Shown one piece after another: positions 53,351-62,880 of a DNA stretch of 64,000 bases. The number at the start of each line of letters is the position of its first letter. Position 1 is the first letter of the stretch. Below the pieces are notes generated by a model. It was not told the DNA's origin and made no database searches. It saw nothing but the letters and a program-made list of their open reading frames with translations. The stretch lies in contig JANQRS010000006.1 of NCBI GenBank assembly GCA_028284445.1, forward strand, positions 124,001 to 188,000. The letters run 5' to 3'. Source of the DNA: Calditrichia bacterium (GTDB lineage Bacteria > Calditrichota > Calditrichia > RBG-13-44-9 > J075). Position numbers and translations under genes: made by a program.

Positions 53351-54652
53351 TTATTTCATAAAAAACATTGTCTTGCTTTCAACAAACTTTCCGGCTTGAA
53401 TCCGATAAATATAGATACCGGAAGATACCGTTTGACCATGCACGTCGGTTCCATTCCACTGGACTGTGTATTCGCCGGCAGCTTGATTCGAACTGACCAG
53501 AGTGACTACTTCCTGGCCGGTAATACTATACACCTTCAGGCTAACGGTGGACGCCTGCGCTAGTTGATATGCGATGGTAGTCGACGGGTTAAATGGGTTA
53601 GGGTAATTCTGGGACAACGTAAAACCGTCGATAGCAGCCGATACATCTTCGTCGTCAATTGATGTGACAACGTCCCAACCCATATCCTGCAAAATCGCCA
53701 GAGCGACCGGCCCGGGATCATGAATGGCTTCGGAAAAACCAATTTGCGGGGTCATCAATGAGTTGGCATTACCAGCCGGATAAGTAGCCTCATCCAGATG
53801 AGAATAGCTTGATCCATCTGCCCATGTAGCCGGTAGATATAAACGCGCGGGTCCCCCGTTACTTGCCCGGGTCTGGGTGCCGTCGAAGAAGACATTTCCG
53901 CTAACGAGTTGATTCCCCAGGAGCGTCGAGGGATTTGGAAAAATTTCCGTATCAATGAGGCTTTCCCCCTGCCCGTTCTCAGCATAAGAATCGTATATGA
54001 AGGGAAAACCGGAATTGAATCCCCAACTCCCCTGACTATTGGAACGTTCCATTGAACCGGCAAAGCCGAGTCCATGCCCTAATTCATGCAGGACAACGGA
54101 GACAAAATCAAACTGGCCCTGCGGTGTATTCCCATCCGTTCCAAAGTACCAATTGGAAAAATCGCTGTTAAAAGTCGCTACAATATCCGCACTATCTGCC
54201 GGATTCAAACTTTGCCCGGAAAGCTTTTCTGCAAGAGCAACTGGATACCAGGTGCCGGACTGGGAACCGGATCCAAAATCACGCCAGAAGCCATTGGCGC
54301 CGGCAGCGCCAAGCACATTGGGATCCAGACTTACCCAATTCGCCCGCACTTTTATGGTTACGTTTGAAGTTAACAATCCAGACCAAATATCAACCGCGTG
54401 CTGAAATGCCGCCTGTGCGTTGCTCGAAAAACCGTTATAAGTGACATCGAAGGTTGCAGTGGCCGTTTTGGACAGGCTGTTTGCGGGTGGTAGCACCCGG
54501 GTATTCATATCGATAAAAATCGGTTCGAGGTCGGGGGTAGATTGCCCGGACATATCCTTGCGGGGTGCGGCTTCTTCCGTCGAATACCAATTTGCAAAAC
54601 CAACCACCGCAATAAGAGCAGCAAGTAATATTATATATGAAGGGCGATTCAT
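53351..54652 (-). CDS. secreted zinc metalloprotease with type IX sorting domain
   Basis: A 433-residue exported protein. A signal anchor-like segment (IILLAALIAVVGFANW) is followed by a protease domain with the zinc motif VLHELGHGLGFAG near residue 190: HExxH is intact but the third matrixin-type histidine (H+10) is absent, so the third ligand must lie elsewhere. The C-terminal about 85 residues start at SQNYPNPFNPSTTIAYQL and end MFFMK, the type IX sorting tail with FlgD-like fold. Ribosome-binding site GAGGTT. It is the shortest of three such secreted proteins in the window. Confidence 0.82.
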   Translation of the reverse strand: MNRPSYIILLAALIAVVGFANWYSTEEAAPRKDMSGQSTPDLEPIFIDMNTRVLPPANSLSKTATATFDVTYNGFSSNAQAAFQHAVDIWSGLLTSNVTIKVRANWVSLDPNVLGAAGANGFWRDFGSGSQSGTWYPVALAEKLSGQSLNPADSADIVATFNSDFSNWYFGTDGNTPQGQFDFVSVVLHELGHGLGFAGSMERSNSQGSWGFNSGFPFIYDSYAENGQGESLIDTEIFPNPSTLLGNQLVSGNVFFDGTQTRASNGGPARLYLPATWADGSSYSHLDEATYPAGNANSLMTPQIGFSEAIHDPGPVALAILQDMGWDVVTSIDDEDVSAAIDGFTLSQNYPNPFNPSTTIAYQLAQASTVSLKVYSITGQEVVTLVSSNQAAGEYTVQWNGTDVHGQTVSSGIYIYRIQAGKFVESKTMFFMK

Positions 54653-54982
54653 AGCAACCTCATGATTTTGAGAATTCCAGGATTCATAGACATTACAATT
54701 GACCTATACATTGGACTATCTCGAAATTCAACATATTCCCGCTTTGCTTCTGCAACGAATATTACACAGCCAACATTTTCAAAGAGAACACGGCGAGGCG
54801 TTATTTTGTGCCCACCATCGCCTTGTTCATTGTGTTTATCGGTCAATTATCGAATTTAATAATTGAATTCCCTAATGCCAGCCAAATTAAGACGGAACTG
54901 AAATCCGGAATTGACACAGGCACAAAAATAATTTTTTGATAATTTTGCGACTATTTGTTGCGATAACGTAAAGCGAGGCAAT
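54653..54982. other. divergent intergenic region with no gene seen
   Basis: About 330 bases, A+T-rich, between the divergent metalloprotease and VanZ-like genes; both promoters should lie here. The only structure noted is an 8-bp inverted repeat (TCAATTAT at 54843, ATAATTGA at 54859) around CGAATTTA, too short to interpret. Confidence 0.5.
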
Positions 54983-56263
54983 ATGGCTCGTCAATTACGC
55001 CGAAGCCGGGCATCAGTCTTCAGCATAGGGAAGCGGAGAAGGCGCGTGGAACAACAAAAATCGCATAAACTCGGATTTGCACTGCTTGGCTATATGGCAG
55101 TGGTCACCCTCATATTGACCTGGGCGCCTTTCCGGTTTGCCATACCCAATGAAGTTAACCTTGATTTTAAAATCCACCTATATGACGTCGTAAGCAACAT
55201 ATTTTTGTTTGTGCCCCTGGGTTTTTTATTGCAATTATCGCTTAAAGATCCGCAGCGATCTCCTGCAAAAACGGCATTGGTTGCCGGCGCCCTGCTCAGC
55301 ACAATCATAGAAATCGGCCAATTTTTTCTGGAAGGCCGATATTCATCGCCCATTGATATCATGACCAATTCGACCGGCGCCTGGCTGGGCGGCCTTGTTT
55401 ATACGCGCATTCGACTGCAAATGACCGAGCGACGAGTCGGCATTCTGGCCCTCAACCTCCCGTTGACGAGTTTATTCTATTTGCTGACACCGCTATTCTG
55501 GCTGACAGGATTCACCGGCGGTGATGAGTCTGCCCGCATCATAACCATTCCAATTTTGGCTCTTATAGGCTCGATCATTCTGGCTGCCGTATACAATTAC
55601 AGGCTGCGTCACTCGACCACTATCACGCCAATTATGGTAGCAAGAGCAGCCGTCATCTGGTTCTACATTGCCACCGTAACGGTATTTATGGAGGCCCCAT
55701 TTCTGATTATTTTGACCGGTATTTTTGTCGGCATCCTAGTACTGGCTCAAACAGATAATCGCTTTGCCCGACGCGCTGAGGAAAGGCGATTTGAAGCCTT
55801 AACCCTTCGCCGCGTACTGCCTCTTTTTACTCTCTATATGTTCCTGCAGGTATTTTGGCCGTTTCAGGCGCCGGACCCGATTTGGGACATGACCTGGGAT
55901 CTTGATGGTCTTTCGGACAATCCACCACTTTCGGAGATTTTCCGTTTTTTGGAATACCTTGCAGCATTCACCCTTTTTGGCTACATGATATCGGAATTTG
56001 CCGGTCGCCTGGTAGACATTTCCATGAAAGGGATGCTGTGGATTTTTGCCTTCGTATTCAGTTTTGCCGCGGAGTTGGAATTCATACGCGGATTACATCC
56101 GGATTACCCATTGAGTGTTGTTCACTTTATCATGGGCGGCGCAGCGGGTACATTTGGCGCTATTATTTATTTTCTACAGCTTAAGGCGATTCGCGTTGTT
56201 TTAGTATCGCGGCGGAAAGCAGCGGCTAAAAGTCATATTGTTAACCAGCCGGTACGCTCCTGA
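54983..56263 (+). CDS. VanZ-like membrane protein, apparently with two repeated VanZ units
   Basis: A 426-residue membrane protein with about ten hydrophobic segments. The first half carries the VanZ block: SNIFLFVPLGFLLQLSL, TIIEIGQFFLEGRYSSPIDI, TNSTGAWLGG. The second half repeats the same order in weaker form (AELEFIRGLHPDYPLSVVHF then MGGAAGTFGAII near 355-395). This suggests an internal duplication. VanZ proteins are associated with teicoplanin resistance and cell envelope change, but most family members have unknown roles. GAGGCAAT precedes the ATG. The basic N-terminal 30 residues face the cytoplasm. Confidence 0.78.
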   Translation: MARQLRRSRASVFSIGKRRRRVEQQKSHKLGFALLGYMAVVTLILTWAPFRFAIPNEVNLDFKIHLYDVVSNIFLFVPLGFLLQLSLKDPQRSPAKTALVAGALLSTIIEIGQFFLEGRYSSPIDIMTNSTGAWLGGLVYTRIRLQMTERRVGILALNLPLTSLFYLLTPLFWLTGFTGGDESARIITIPILALIGSIILAAVYNYRLRHSTTITPIMVARAAVIWFYIATVTVFMEAPFLIILTGIFVGILVLAQTDNRFARRAEERRFEALTLRRVLPLFTLYMFLQVFWPFQAPDPIWDMTWDLDGLSDNPPLSEIFRFLEYLAAFTLFGYMISEFAGRLVDISMKGMLWIFAFVFSFAAELEFIRGLHPDYPLSVVHFIMGGAAGTFGAIIYFLQLKAIRVVLVSRRKAAAKSHIVNQPVRS

Positions 56264-56289
56264 AAAGCCGACAAACCAATCCCCGTTCC

Positions 56290-56874
56290 TCACTCCAGAA
56301 AGTCTTGCAGCCAGTCCGGGGTGTCAAAATGAAGCATAATACCGGTGGACCAGAAAGTCAGTTCAATACGCTGACGGGTAAAGATGGCCATATATTCGAC
56401 GCCGCCATACCAGCTGATCCGGTCGTGCGGTTTGAAATGGAGCATCAGATTAGCGCCGGCAAGCAATTCGCTTTCCGCTACCGTTCCTTCTCCTGGATAG
56501 ATATCATTTTCCTCAAATTGCATGCGCGCATTGCCGGTACGCACTGCCGCGGAGAGTAAAAATCGCAGTGGTAATGATACGCTTTTGCCGAACTGCAGAT
56601 AATGATACCAGGTAAGATAATCAGGGAAGTCCTCCGAGCGCCCGCGAAACCCCTGCCAGCGCCAACCGGCCTGAATGTCTCCCCAGTAAAAGGGCATTTG
56701 CACCAGCACTTCACCCGCCTGGCGTGATTGCCAGTAGCGATGGAGACGATTTTCATTGCTATTGGCGGCAATTCCGCCGCCGATGGCAATTTTGCTGAAG
56801 GGAGCAGGCGTATCTTGCGCTGCCAGCGGAAAAGCCGCTAGCAGCAAAAAAAACAGTGATGCAAATGACTTCAT
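56290..56874 (-). CDS. small exported barrel-like protein
   Basis: A 194-residue protein with signal peptide (AAFPLAAQ). The mature part is made of short amphipathic strands (VLVQMPFYWGDIQAGWRWQG, FLLSAAVRTGNARMQFEE, LLAGANLMLHFKPHDRISWY), fitting an outer-membrane barrel. No family recognised. Convergent with the VanZ-like gene, 26 bases apart. Confidence 0.6.
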   Translation of the reverse strand: MKSFASLFFLLLAAFPLAAQDTPAPFSKIAIGGGIAANSNENRLHRYWQSRQAGEVLVQMPFYWGDIQAGWRWQGFRGRSEDFPDYLTWYHYLQFGKSVSLPLRFLLSAAVRTGNARMQFEENDIYPGEGTVAESELLAGANLMLHFKPHDRISWYGGVEYMAIFTRQRIELTFWSTGIMLHFDTPDWLQDFLE

Positions 56875-57001
56875 CCTTTAAACTAACCATGAAACCGGCA
56901 GCAATTAAACAGAAAAATCATATCAGAGCTCTGCACCTGAAAATCCCATTGCATTCAAGCAATGATTATTCTATCATCAGGCATTGCAAAGCAAAAATCA
57001 G

Positions 57002-57823
57002 ATGGTAGCAATTATGAAGCGTATGCGCCCTCGCAAGCGATGGGGACAAAATTTCTTGAAGGATCGCGGATTCATTCAGCGAATCATCGAAGCACCTCAA
57101 ACCGGGCAACCCAGATTGGTGATAGAGATTGGCCCCGGCAAAGGCGCCATTACCGATGGCCTCATCAAACAGAGTGATCACTATATTGGCATCGAAATTG
57201 ACCCGATGCTGGCAGAGAAGCTTTTGGAACGCTATGGTGATCGCAACGACTTTCAGCTGCTTCAAGACGATATCCTGGACGTGAACATTGCCGATCTGAT
57301 TTTGCAATATCCGAACCTGAAGCCGGTGGTTATTGGCAATATTCCTTATAATATTACTTCGCCGATTCTATTTAAACTCTTCGATAATGCTGACATTATT
57401 GAAGAAGCCATCATCATGATGCAAAAAGAAGTTGGGCAGCGCCTGCACGCTAAGCCGGCGACCAAGGACTATGGTTTGCTGGCAATTAATGGACAGCTTT
57501 TTTCAGACGTAGAGTATCTCTTCACTGTACCGGCCGGGTGTTTCTATCCGAAACCGAAAGTGGATTCAGCCGTGCTCCGTTTCATCTTCAAAAAGGGCAT
57601 CCGCGACACATTCAGCGATTTTGGGCTATTTCGCAAGCTGATTCGCCATTGTTTTCAGCAGCGGAGAAAAATGCTGCGAAAATCGCTGTCGGGGTTGTTA
57701 GCGCCTGATCTGATCGGTAAATTGGATATTGATCTAACCCTGAGGCCAGAACGCCTCTCGATTGATGATTGGCGTGAGTTATCGGAATCAGTATATCGTC
57801 TGCAGCAGGAGCAAGGCGCATGA
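57002..57823 (+). CDS. ksgA: 16S rRNA dimethyladenosine transferase
   Basis: A 273-residue cytosolic enzyme (RsmA/KsgA) that dimethylates the two adjacent adenines near the 3' end of 16S rRNA using SAM. RPRKRWGQNFLKD is the N-terminal block, VIEIGPGKGAIT the SAM loop, GNIPYNITSPILF the NxPY catalytic motif, and CFYPKPKVDSAVLR the FxPxPxVxS segment. The start is either 57002 or 57014; no clear ribosome-binding site separates them. Its stop overlaps the mgtE start (ATGA). Confidence 0.95.
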   Translation: MVAIMKRMRPRKRWGQNFLKDRGFIQRIIEAPQTGQPRLVIEIGPGKGAITDGLIKQSDHYIGIEIDPMLAEKLLERYGDRNDFQLLQDDILDVNIADLILQYPNLKPVVIGNIPYNITSPILFKLFDNADIIEEAIIMMQKEVGQRLHAKPATKDYGLLAINGQLFSDVEYLFTVPAGCFYPKPKVDSAVLRFIFKKGIRDTFSDFGLFRKLIRHCFQQRRKMLRKSLSGLLAPDLIGKLDIDLTLRPERLSIDDWRELSESVYRLQQEQGA

Positions 57824-59196
57824 GCACCACAAAATCCGACATCAATTTCGATGATATCCTGGATGATATCATCTACCTGCTGGAAAGTAATCAGCTCGAC
57901 TTCGTTCGCAATATCGTTGCCGATTTGCACGCTGCGGACATTTCCGATCTCATGGAACACCTGAACTCCGAAAATCGCAGTAAGCTTTTCAATATTCTGC
58001 CTCAGGATGTAGCCAGTGACGTACTTCCGGAAGTAGAGGACGTGCTTCGGGAAGACATTCTCGAAGAATTGGACACCAGTAAGATTGCCAAGCTTGTTGA
58101 AGAAATGGAATCGGATGACGCCACTGACGTCATTAATGAACTTCCGGCAGAAAAAGCCTCTGAAGTTCTTGACCAGGTAGAAGACGAATATTCCGAGGAA
58201 ATCCAGGAGCTGCTACATTACCCGGAAGATTCCGCCGGTGGCCTGATGGCCAAGGAATATGTGGCGGTAAACGCAGATTGCACCGTAGAGCAAGCCATTG
58301 AAGAGCTGCGCCGCAATCACGAAGAAGATGAAGTAGAAGACATCTACACCTGTTACGTCATTGACGACTTCGACACATTGGTCGGCCTGGTTTCTCTGGT
58401 TAACCTGGTTCTTGCCAAGCCGAAAGCCTTGCTCCGCGATATAATGGATGAAGAAGTCTTCGCCATTGACAGCAATGTTGACCAGGAAGAAGTGGCTCAA
58501 ATTTTTGAAAAATACAACCTGGTGTCCGCGCCGGTTGTCAATTCCCGGCACAAATTGATCGGCCGCATTACGATTGATGATGTTGTTGATGTTATCAACG
58601 AAGAGACCGATGAAGATCTCGCCAAAATTGCCGGTATTGGCGAAGAAGAGATTCTTGAAGAAAGCGTCTTTAAGGTTGCGCGCGCACGACTACCCTGGCT
58701 GATCATCTCCTTTTTCGGAGAAATCGTTTCTGCGCTGATCATGGATTTTTACTCGATGACCATTACCCGAATGGTTACCTCGGCGCTCTTCATCCCGGTC
58801 GTGATGGCTATGGGCGGTAGCACCGGGCAGCAATCCGGCATTATCGTGGTCCGTGGTTTGGCCACCGGGGAAATCAGTCCCCGGGACTTGCGCAGACGTC
58901 TCTCACGCGAGATGCGCACAGCCTTGATCACCGGCTCGGTCATCGCGGTGTTGATATTCCTGATCATTGCCCTGCGCTGGAACGACCTGCGTTTTGCCAT
59001 GGTATTGGCAACAACCTTGATCATCGTCATTTTCAACGCTTCAGTCTTCGGCGCCTTAATACCTTTCGGACTAAAAAAGCTAAACATTGATCCGGCCCTG
59101 GCCAGCGGCCCGTTTGTCGCAACCTTTAATGATGTGATTGGGCTGCTCATTTACTTTACGCTGCTGACCACGGCGTTGCAGTATGGGCTTATTTGA
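57820..59196 (+). CDS. mgtE: magnesium transporter MgtE
   Basis: A 458-residue inner-membrane Mg2+ channel. The N domain (about 1-130) is made of short helical repeats (DISDLMEHLNSENRSKLFN, ILPAEKASEV-type). Two CBS domains follow (about 135-260; MAKEYVAVNADCTVEQAIEE and MDEEVFAIDSN), then a plug helix. The five-helix membrane part starts near residue 285 and includes PVVMAMGGSTGQQSGIIVVRG and ASGPFVATFNDVIG, the MgtE pore blocks. Gating by cytosolic Mg2+ is known for the family. It is coupled to ksgA by a 4-base overlap. Confidence 0.95.
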   Translation: MSTTKSDINFDDILDDIIYLLESNQLDFVRNIVADLHAADISDLMEHLNSENRSKLFNILPQDVASDVLPEVEDVLREDILEELDTSKIAKLVEEMESDDATDVINELPAEKASEVLDQVEDEYSEEIQELLHYPEDSAGGLMAKEYVAVNADCTVEQAIEELRRNHEEDEVEDIYTCYVIDDFDTLVGLVSLVNLVLAKPKALLRDIMDEEVFAIDSNVDQEEVAQIFEKYNLVSAPVVNSRHKLIGRITIDDVVDVINEETDEDLAKIAGIGEEEILEESVFKVARARLPWLIISFFGEIVSALIMDFYSMTITRMVTSALFIPVVMAMGGSTGQQSGIIVVRGLATGEISPRDLRRRLSREMRTALITGSVIAVLIFLIIALRWNDLRFAMVLATTLIIVIFNASVFGALIPFGLKKLNIDPALASGPFVATFNDVIGLLIYFTLLTTALQYGLI

Positions 59197-59200
59197 TGCT

Positions 59201-59284
59201 GGAGTGATGGAATGATGGAATGATGGAATGATGGAATGATGGAATGATGGAATGATGGAATGATGGAATGATGGAATGATGGAA
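59201..59284. repeat. octanucleotide tandem repeat (GGAATGAT)n
   Basis: About 10.5 copies of the 8-bp unit GGAATGAT, the first with one change, starting four bases after the mgtE stop. The unit length is not a multiple of three, and the array lies between genes. Confidence 0.95.
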
Positions 59285-59418
59285 GCTGTTGCGCAAAAAT
59301 CTACGTAGCAAGTTCTTTTCCAATATTCCAATACTCCAACATTCCGTTTGCCCGGAGCTTCAATCTAAGCGATTTAGAAGATTCCCTATCTTTAGACTAA
59401 AAACGAGAACATACCCTC

Positions 59419-60171
59419 ATGGCAGTCATCGTAAAAACAAATGCCCTGGTGCTTTCTACAAGCAAATGGCGGGAATCGAGCAAGATTGTGCATATGTACT
59501 CCGCCGACTATGGCTATCTAAAAACGGTGGCAAAGGGCGCATATCGTCCGAAGAGTCCGTTTCGGGGCGTCTTGGAATCGATGAACTACATTGAGGCGGT
59601 AGTTAACTATAAAGAGAATCGCGGACTGCAAAATCTTAACAGTGCAACTTTGCTTGATGCTTTCCAGACGATTCGCGAAGATCTGCCGAAGACCGCTATT
59701 GCCCTGAGCATCCTGGAAGTCATCCAAAAACTGCTCGCGGTGCACGAACCGCTTCCCGAATTCTTTAACTACACCTCGCGATTAATGCGCGCCCTGAATG
59801 ATGCAGATGTTCCGGAACCGCGTATTTTTCTGGCCCACTTCCTGATTCGCATCAGCCAGGAATTAGGCTTCGCCTGGAGCGTCGCTTTTTGCAACGATTG
59901 TCAAGCGCCGGGACAGCAATTTCCGGTGCGCCTACAGGTGCAACATGGCGCACTACGCTGCAGGAGCTGTCCGTACGGCGCCTCCGATCAGGCCTTGATC
60001 CTCAACCAGCAAGAATTGGATGAATTACAGCGCTTACTGGTGGTCGATCCAGCCAGTTTGCAATCCATTCAACTCAACTTTCAGGAAAGCCTAACGACTC
60101 TATTGTTAAAGCGATTGGCCCATCATACTGAGACGATTCTGGAATTAAAATCTTTGAAATGGTACGTGTGA
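59419..60171 (+). CDS. recO: DNA repair protein RecO
   Basis: A 250-residue protein of the RecFOR pathway that loads RecA on gapped DNA. The N-terminal OB-fold (about 1-80) includes KTNALVLSTSKWRESSKIVHMYSADYG and the helical region follows. The C-terminal part has the Cys4 zinc finger, CNDC at about 155 and CRSC at about 187. Full length for the family. It follows the octamer repeat and precedes glyQS on the same strand. Confidence 0.93.
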   Translation: MAVIVKTNALVLSTSKWRESSKIVHMYSADYGYLKTVAKGAYRPKSPFRGVLESMNYIEAVVNYKENRGLQNLNSATLLDAFQTIREDLPKTAIALSILEVIQKLLAVHEPLPEFFNYTSRLMRALNDADVPEPRIFLAHFLIRISQELGFAWSVAFCNDCQAPGQQFPVRLQVQHGALRCRSCPYGASDQALILNQQELDELQRLLVVDPASLQSIQLNFQESLTTLLLKRLAHHTETILELKSLKWYV

Positions 60172-60284
60172 TTTGCCGAAATCTTTTATTAGATTTACAG
60201 CTTACTTTTGGGGTTTTAAGATTGATACAACCTGATTGAAAAACATGAAATTTCAGTAACTATTTAACCACCTGAGGTGATACA

Positions 60285-61739
60285 GTGGCAAAGCCAAGTG
60301 ACACAATGAAAGACCTCGTCGGCCTGTGTAAACGGCGCGGTTTTATTTTCCAGAGCAGCGAAATTTACGGCGGTATCAATAGCTGCTATGATTACGGCCC
60401 AATGGGCATCGAATTGAAGAAAAACATTAAGGACGCTTGGTGGAAATCCATGGTCTATGAGCGGGATGATATTGAAGGTATCGACGCCAGCATCCTCATG
60501 CACCCGCGGGTTTGGGAAGCATCCGGCCACGTGGCCGGTTTTACCGATCCGATGATCGACTGCCGGGAAAGCAAAAATCGCTATCGCGAAGACCAACTGG
60601 AAGTGTATGTGCCGACATCCGGCGAAGGCCTGATGTATGCCTTTCCGGAAGGTAAACCGGAAGCAATTGCCAAGAAAATAAAGCGCGCCCGCGTAGAGCT
60701 TGATGCGTACGAAGTGAAGCCGCTGCCGGATATCGACGTTAGCCAATATTCGCGCATCGTTGGCCCCGACACGAAAGAAGCCGGCACTCTCACCGAGCCG
60801 CGTCTCTTCAACCTGATGTTCAAGACCTTCATGGGTCCAGTGGAAAGTGATGCCAATATCGTCTATCTTCGCCCGGAAACGGCCCAGGGCATTTTCGTAA
60901 ACTTTCACAATGTTCGCGAAGCTTCCCGTCAGAAGCTGCCCTTTGGTATTGCTCAGATTGGTAAAGCGTTCCGCAACGAAATTACGCCTGGTAACTTCAT
61001 TTTCCGCATGCGCGAATTTGAGCAGATGGAAATGCAATTTTTTGTGAAGCCCGGTACCGATGACGATTGGTTTGACCAATGGAAGCAAATGCGTCTTGAC
61101 TGGTATGAGCGTGTTGGTATCACCAAAGAGAAACTGCGTTTTCACAAGCATGCAGATGACGCCCTTGCTCATTACGCAAAAGCTGCTTTCGATATCGAAT
61201 ATGAATTCCCCTTTGGCTGGGGTGAGTTGGAAGGAATCCATAATCGTACCGACTTCGATCTTGCCAGCCATGCAGAGTATTCCAAAAAGAATCTGCAATA
61301 TTATGATCAGGAAGCCCAGGAAAAATACGTGCCTTACGTGGTTGAAACTTCAACGGGTGTTGACCGCCAGATCCTGACATCACTCTGTGATGCTTACACG
61401 GTAGACGAAGAAAATGATCGCACCGTCATGAGCTTCCATCCGCGCGTTGCCCCGATGAAAGCAGCGGTATTTCCGCTGGTGAAGAAAGACGGCATGCCGG
61501 AAGTCGCTCATAAGATCGTTGCTGATTTGCGCAAAGACTTCCGGGTCTTCTACGACGAGTCCGGCGCTGTTGGCCGCCGCTATCGTCGTCAGGACGAAAT
61601 CGGAACGCCCTACTGCTTCACGGTAGATACCGAGACCCTGGAAAATGGTACTGTGACCGTGCGTGAACGCGACAGCATGGCGCAGGAGCGCATCTCCCAG
61701 GATAAGGTGTTGGATTACCTGCAAGATCGGGTTGTTTAG
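60285..61739 (+). CDS. glyQS: glycyl-tRNA synthetase, single-chain dimer type
   Basis: A 484-residue class II aminoacyl-tRNA synthetase that charges tRNA-Gly. It is the single-chain alpha-2 type (not the GlyQ+GlyS tetramer). KRRGFIFQSSEIYGGINSC, GPMGIELKKNIKDAWW at the start; motif 2 at FRNEITPGNFIFRMREFEQM; the C-terminal anticodon-binding domain (about 390-484) begins near RVAPMKAAVFPLV. The GTG start has GAGGTGATA upstream. No regulatory T-box is visible. Confidence 0.95.
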   Translation: MAKPSDTMKDLVGLCKRRGFIFQSSEIYGGINSCYDYGPMGIELKKNIKDAWWKSMVYERDDIEGIDASILMHPRVWEASGHVAGFTDPMIDCRESKNRYREDQLEVYVPTSGEGLMYAFPEGKPEAIAKKIKRARVELDAYEVKPLPDIDVSQYSRIVGPDTKEAGTLTEPRLFNLMFKTFMGPVESDANIVYLRPETAQGIFVNFHNVREASRQKLPFGIAQIGKAFRNEITPGNFIFRMREFEQMEMQFFVKPGTDDDWFDQWKQMRLDWYERVGITKEKLRFHKHADDALAHYAKAAFDIEYEFPFGWGELEGIHNRTDFDLASHAEYSKKNLQYYDQEAQEKYVPYVVETSTGVDRQILTSLCDAYTVDEENDRTVMSFHPRVAPMKAAVFPLVKKDGMPEVAHKIVADLRKDFRVFYDESGAVGRRYRRQDEIGTPYCFTVDTETLENGTVTVRERDSMAQERISQDKVLDYLQDRVV

Positions 61740-61754
61740 ACGAGGCTGATTTCT

Positions 61755-61802
61755 CCACATCCCCCTTTATCTCCCTTCGAAGGGGGATAAAGGGGGATGT
61801 GG
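61755..61802. repeat. intergenic palindrome family, 48-bp copy
   Basis: CCACATCCCCCTTTATC and its complement on the other side, with a TTCGAA centre and one G-U-type pair. It begins 16 bases after glyQS. Confidence 0.9.
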
Positions 61803-61852
61803 AACAGCATTTTTTTGTTGGTTCTGTTGCACAAGAACCATAATTTTCATAT

Positions 61853-62752
61853 ATGAAATCCCGCTTAAAATTTCTTGATTTTGAAACCGGCAAGGCATCT
61901 GATTGTGGCGAAGTGCTGGCCATCGAAATATCCAGTGGAAAGCTGGGATGGCAAGGCGTTATTCTCGAAAAAGGCTCTTCACCGCATTTTTATCCGACCA
62001 ATGTGTACACCCCATATTTCTATTTCGCGCTGGCGCTTGAGGCAGATCTCGAGTGGCAGGCCAAAATTGATGGCGCAATTCAACCATTAAAAACCATTCC
62101 CGGTGATATTTGGATCAATCCCCCCGGAACGCCGTTCACCCATGAGATTTCAGAACCTTGCTTCTTTACCATTCTCGCTGTTGAAGAAGATGTGTTTTTG
62201 AAGGCCGCAAATCTGGCGATTAACAAAGACGAACTAAAATTTCTGAACAATTACAACATTCGCGACGGCGGCCTGAAAAACATTGTTGAGCTTTTCTTTT
62301 TCGAGGTTGAAAGTGGCGGTAAAAATGGGCTCAGTTATCTGCAGAACATATTGTCGCTGCTTGCCAATTATTACATCAACAATTACTCCAATGCCGCAGA
62401 TTTACAAAACAACTCTCTTGCCAGCTCCAAAATCAACAGCAGCGCCATCGAAAAGATAGACCAATTTATCCATGACAATTTCGACCAGCATATTACAATT
62501 GAGCAATTGGCCCAGCTTCTAAATTACAGCAAATATTACTTCCTTCGAGAATTCAAAAAGTTCACCGGTATTACGCCTTATCAGTATATCCTGGACAAGA
62601 AAATGCGTAAGGCAAAGGAGCTACTTGCCAATAAAAGCAATACTATTGCTGCGGTGACCTATGATCTCGGCTTCAATGATCAAAGCTATTTTACCAACGT
62701 TTTCAAGAGTCACTTTGGGCTCACCCCCGGGCAGTTTCAGAAGCAATTGTAG
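61853..62752 (+). CDS. AraC family transcriptional regulator
   Basis: A 299-residue regulator. Residues about 1-190 are a cupin-like sensing part (HFYPTNVYTPYFYFALALEA, IPGDIWINPPGTPFTHE). The C-terminal 100 residues hold two helix-turn-helix units (TIEQLAQLLNYSKYYFLREF and KSNTIAAVTYDLGFNDQSYF), the second with the AraC signature, ending THFGLTPGQF-like (HFGLTPGQFQKQL). It probably controls the small secreted protein genes 128 bases downstream on the same strand (inference). Confidence 0.88.
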   Translation: MKSRLKFLDFETGKASDCGEVLAIEISSGKLGWQGVILEKGSSPHFYPTNVYTPYFYFALALEADLEWQAKIDGAIQPLKTIPGDIWINPPGTPFTHEISEPCFFTILAVEEDVFLKAANLAINKDELKFLNNYNIRDGGLKNIVELFFFEVESGGKNGLSYLQNILSLLANYYINNYSNAADLQNNSLASSKINSSAIEKIDQFIHDNFDQHITIEQLAQLLNYSKYYFLREFKKFTGITPYQYILDKKMRKAKELLANKSNTIAAVTYDLGFNDQSYFTNVFKSHFGLTPGQFQKQL

Positions 62753-62880
62753 ACCAATCCTCCTATCTTATTGACCTCCGCAATATTCCACAATTCATTC
62801 AGCAAGATCACACAATATTAATCATTGCTCCCGCTCTATATTTGTCTAAAAGCAAGACCGAAATATGAAAGGAGCACAGC

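Noticed and set aside
57820..59196. M-box or other Mg2+ riboswitch for mgtE
   Set aside because: The mgtE start overlaps ksgA, leaving no leader, and no riboswitch-like structure is visible upstream.
59201..59284. CRISPR-like array
   Set aside because: The units are 8 bp, adjacent and without spacers; no cas genes are present. The CARF domain in the window belongs to RtcR.
59080..59331. A reverse frame with repeated IIPSFHHS units
   Set aside because: It is the translation of the octamer tandem repeat, not a gene.
60264..61298. A long open frame (344 codons) on the reverse strand across glyQS
   Set aside because: The forward strand encodes complete glycyl-tRNA synthetase motifs; the reverse frame has no start context or family and is a by-product of codon bias.
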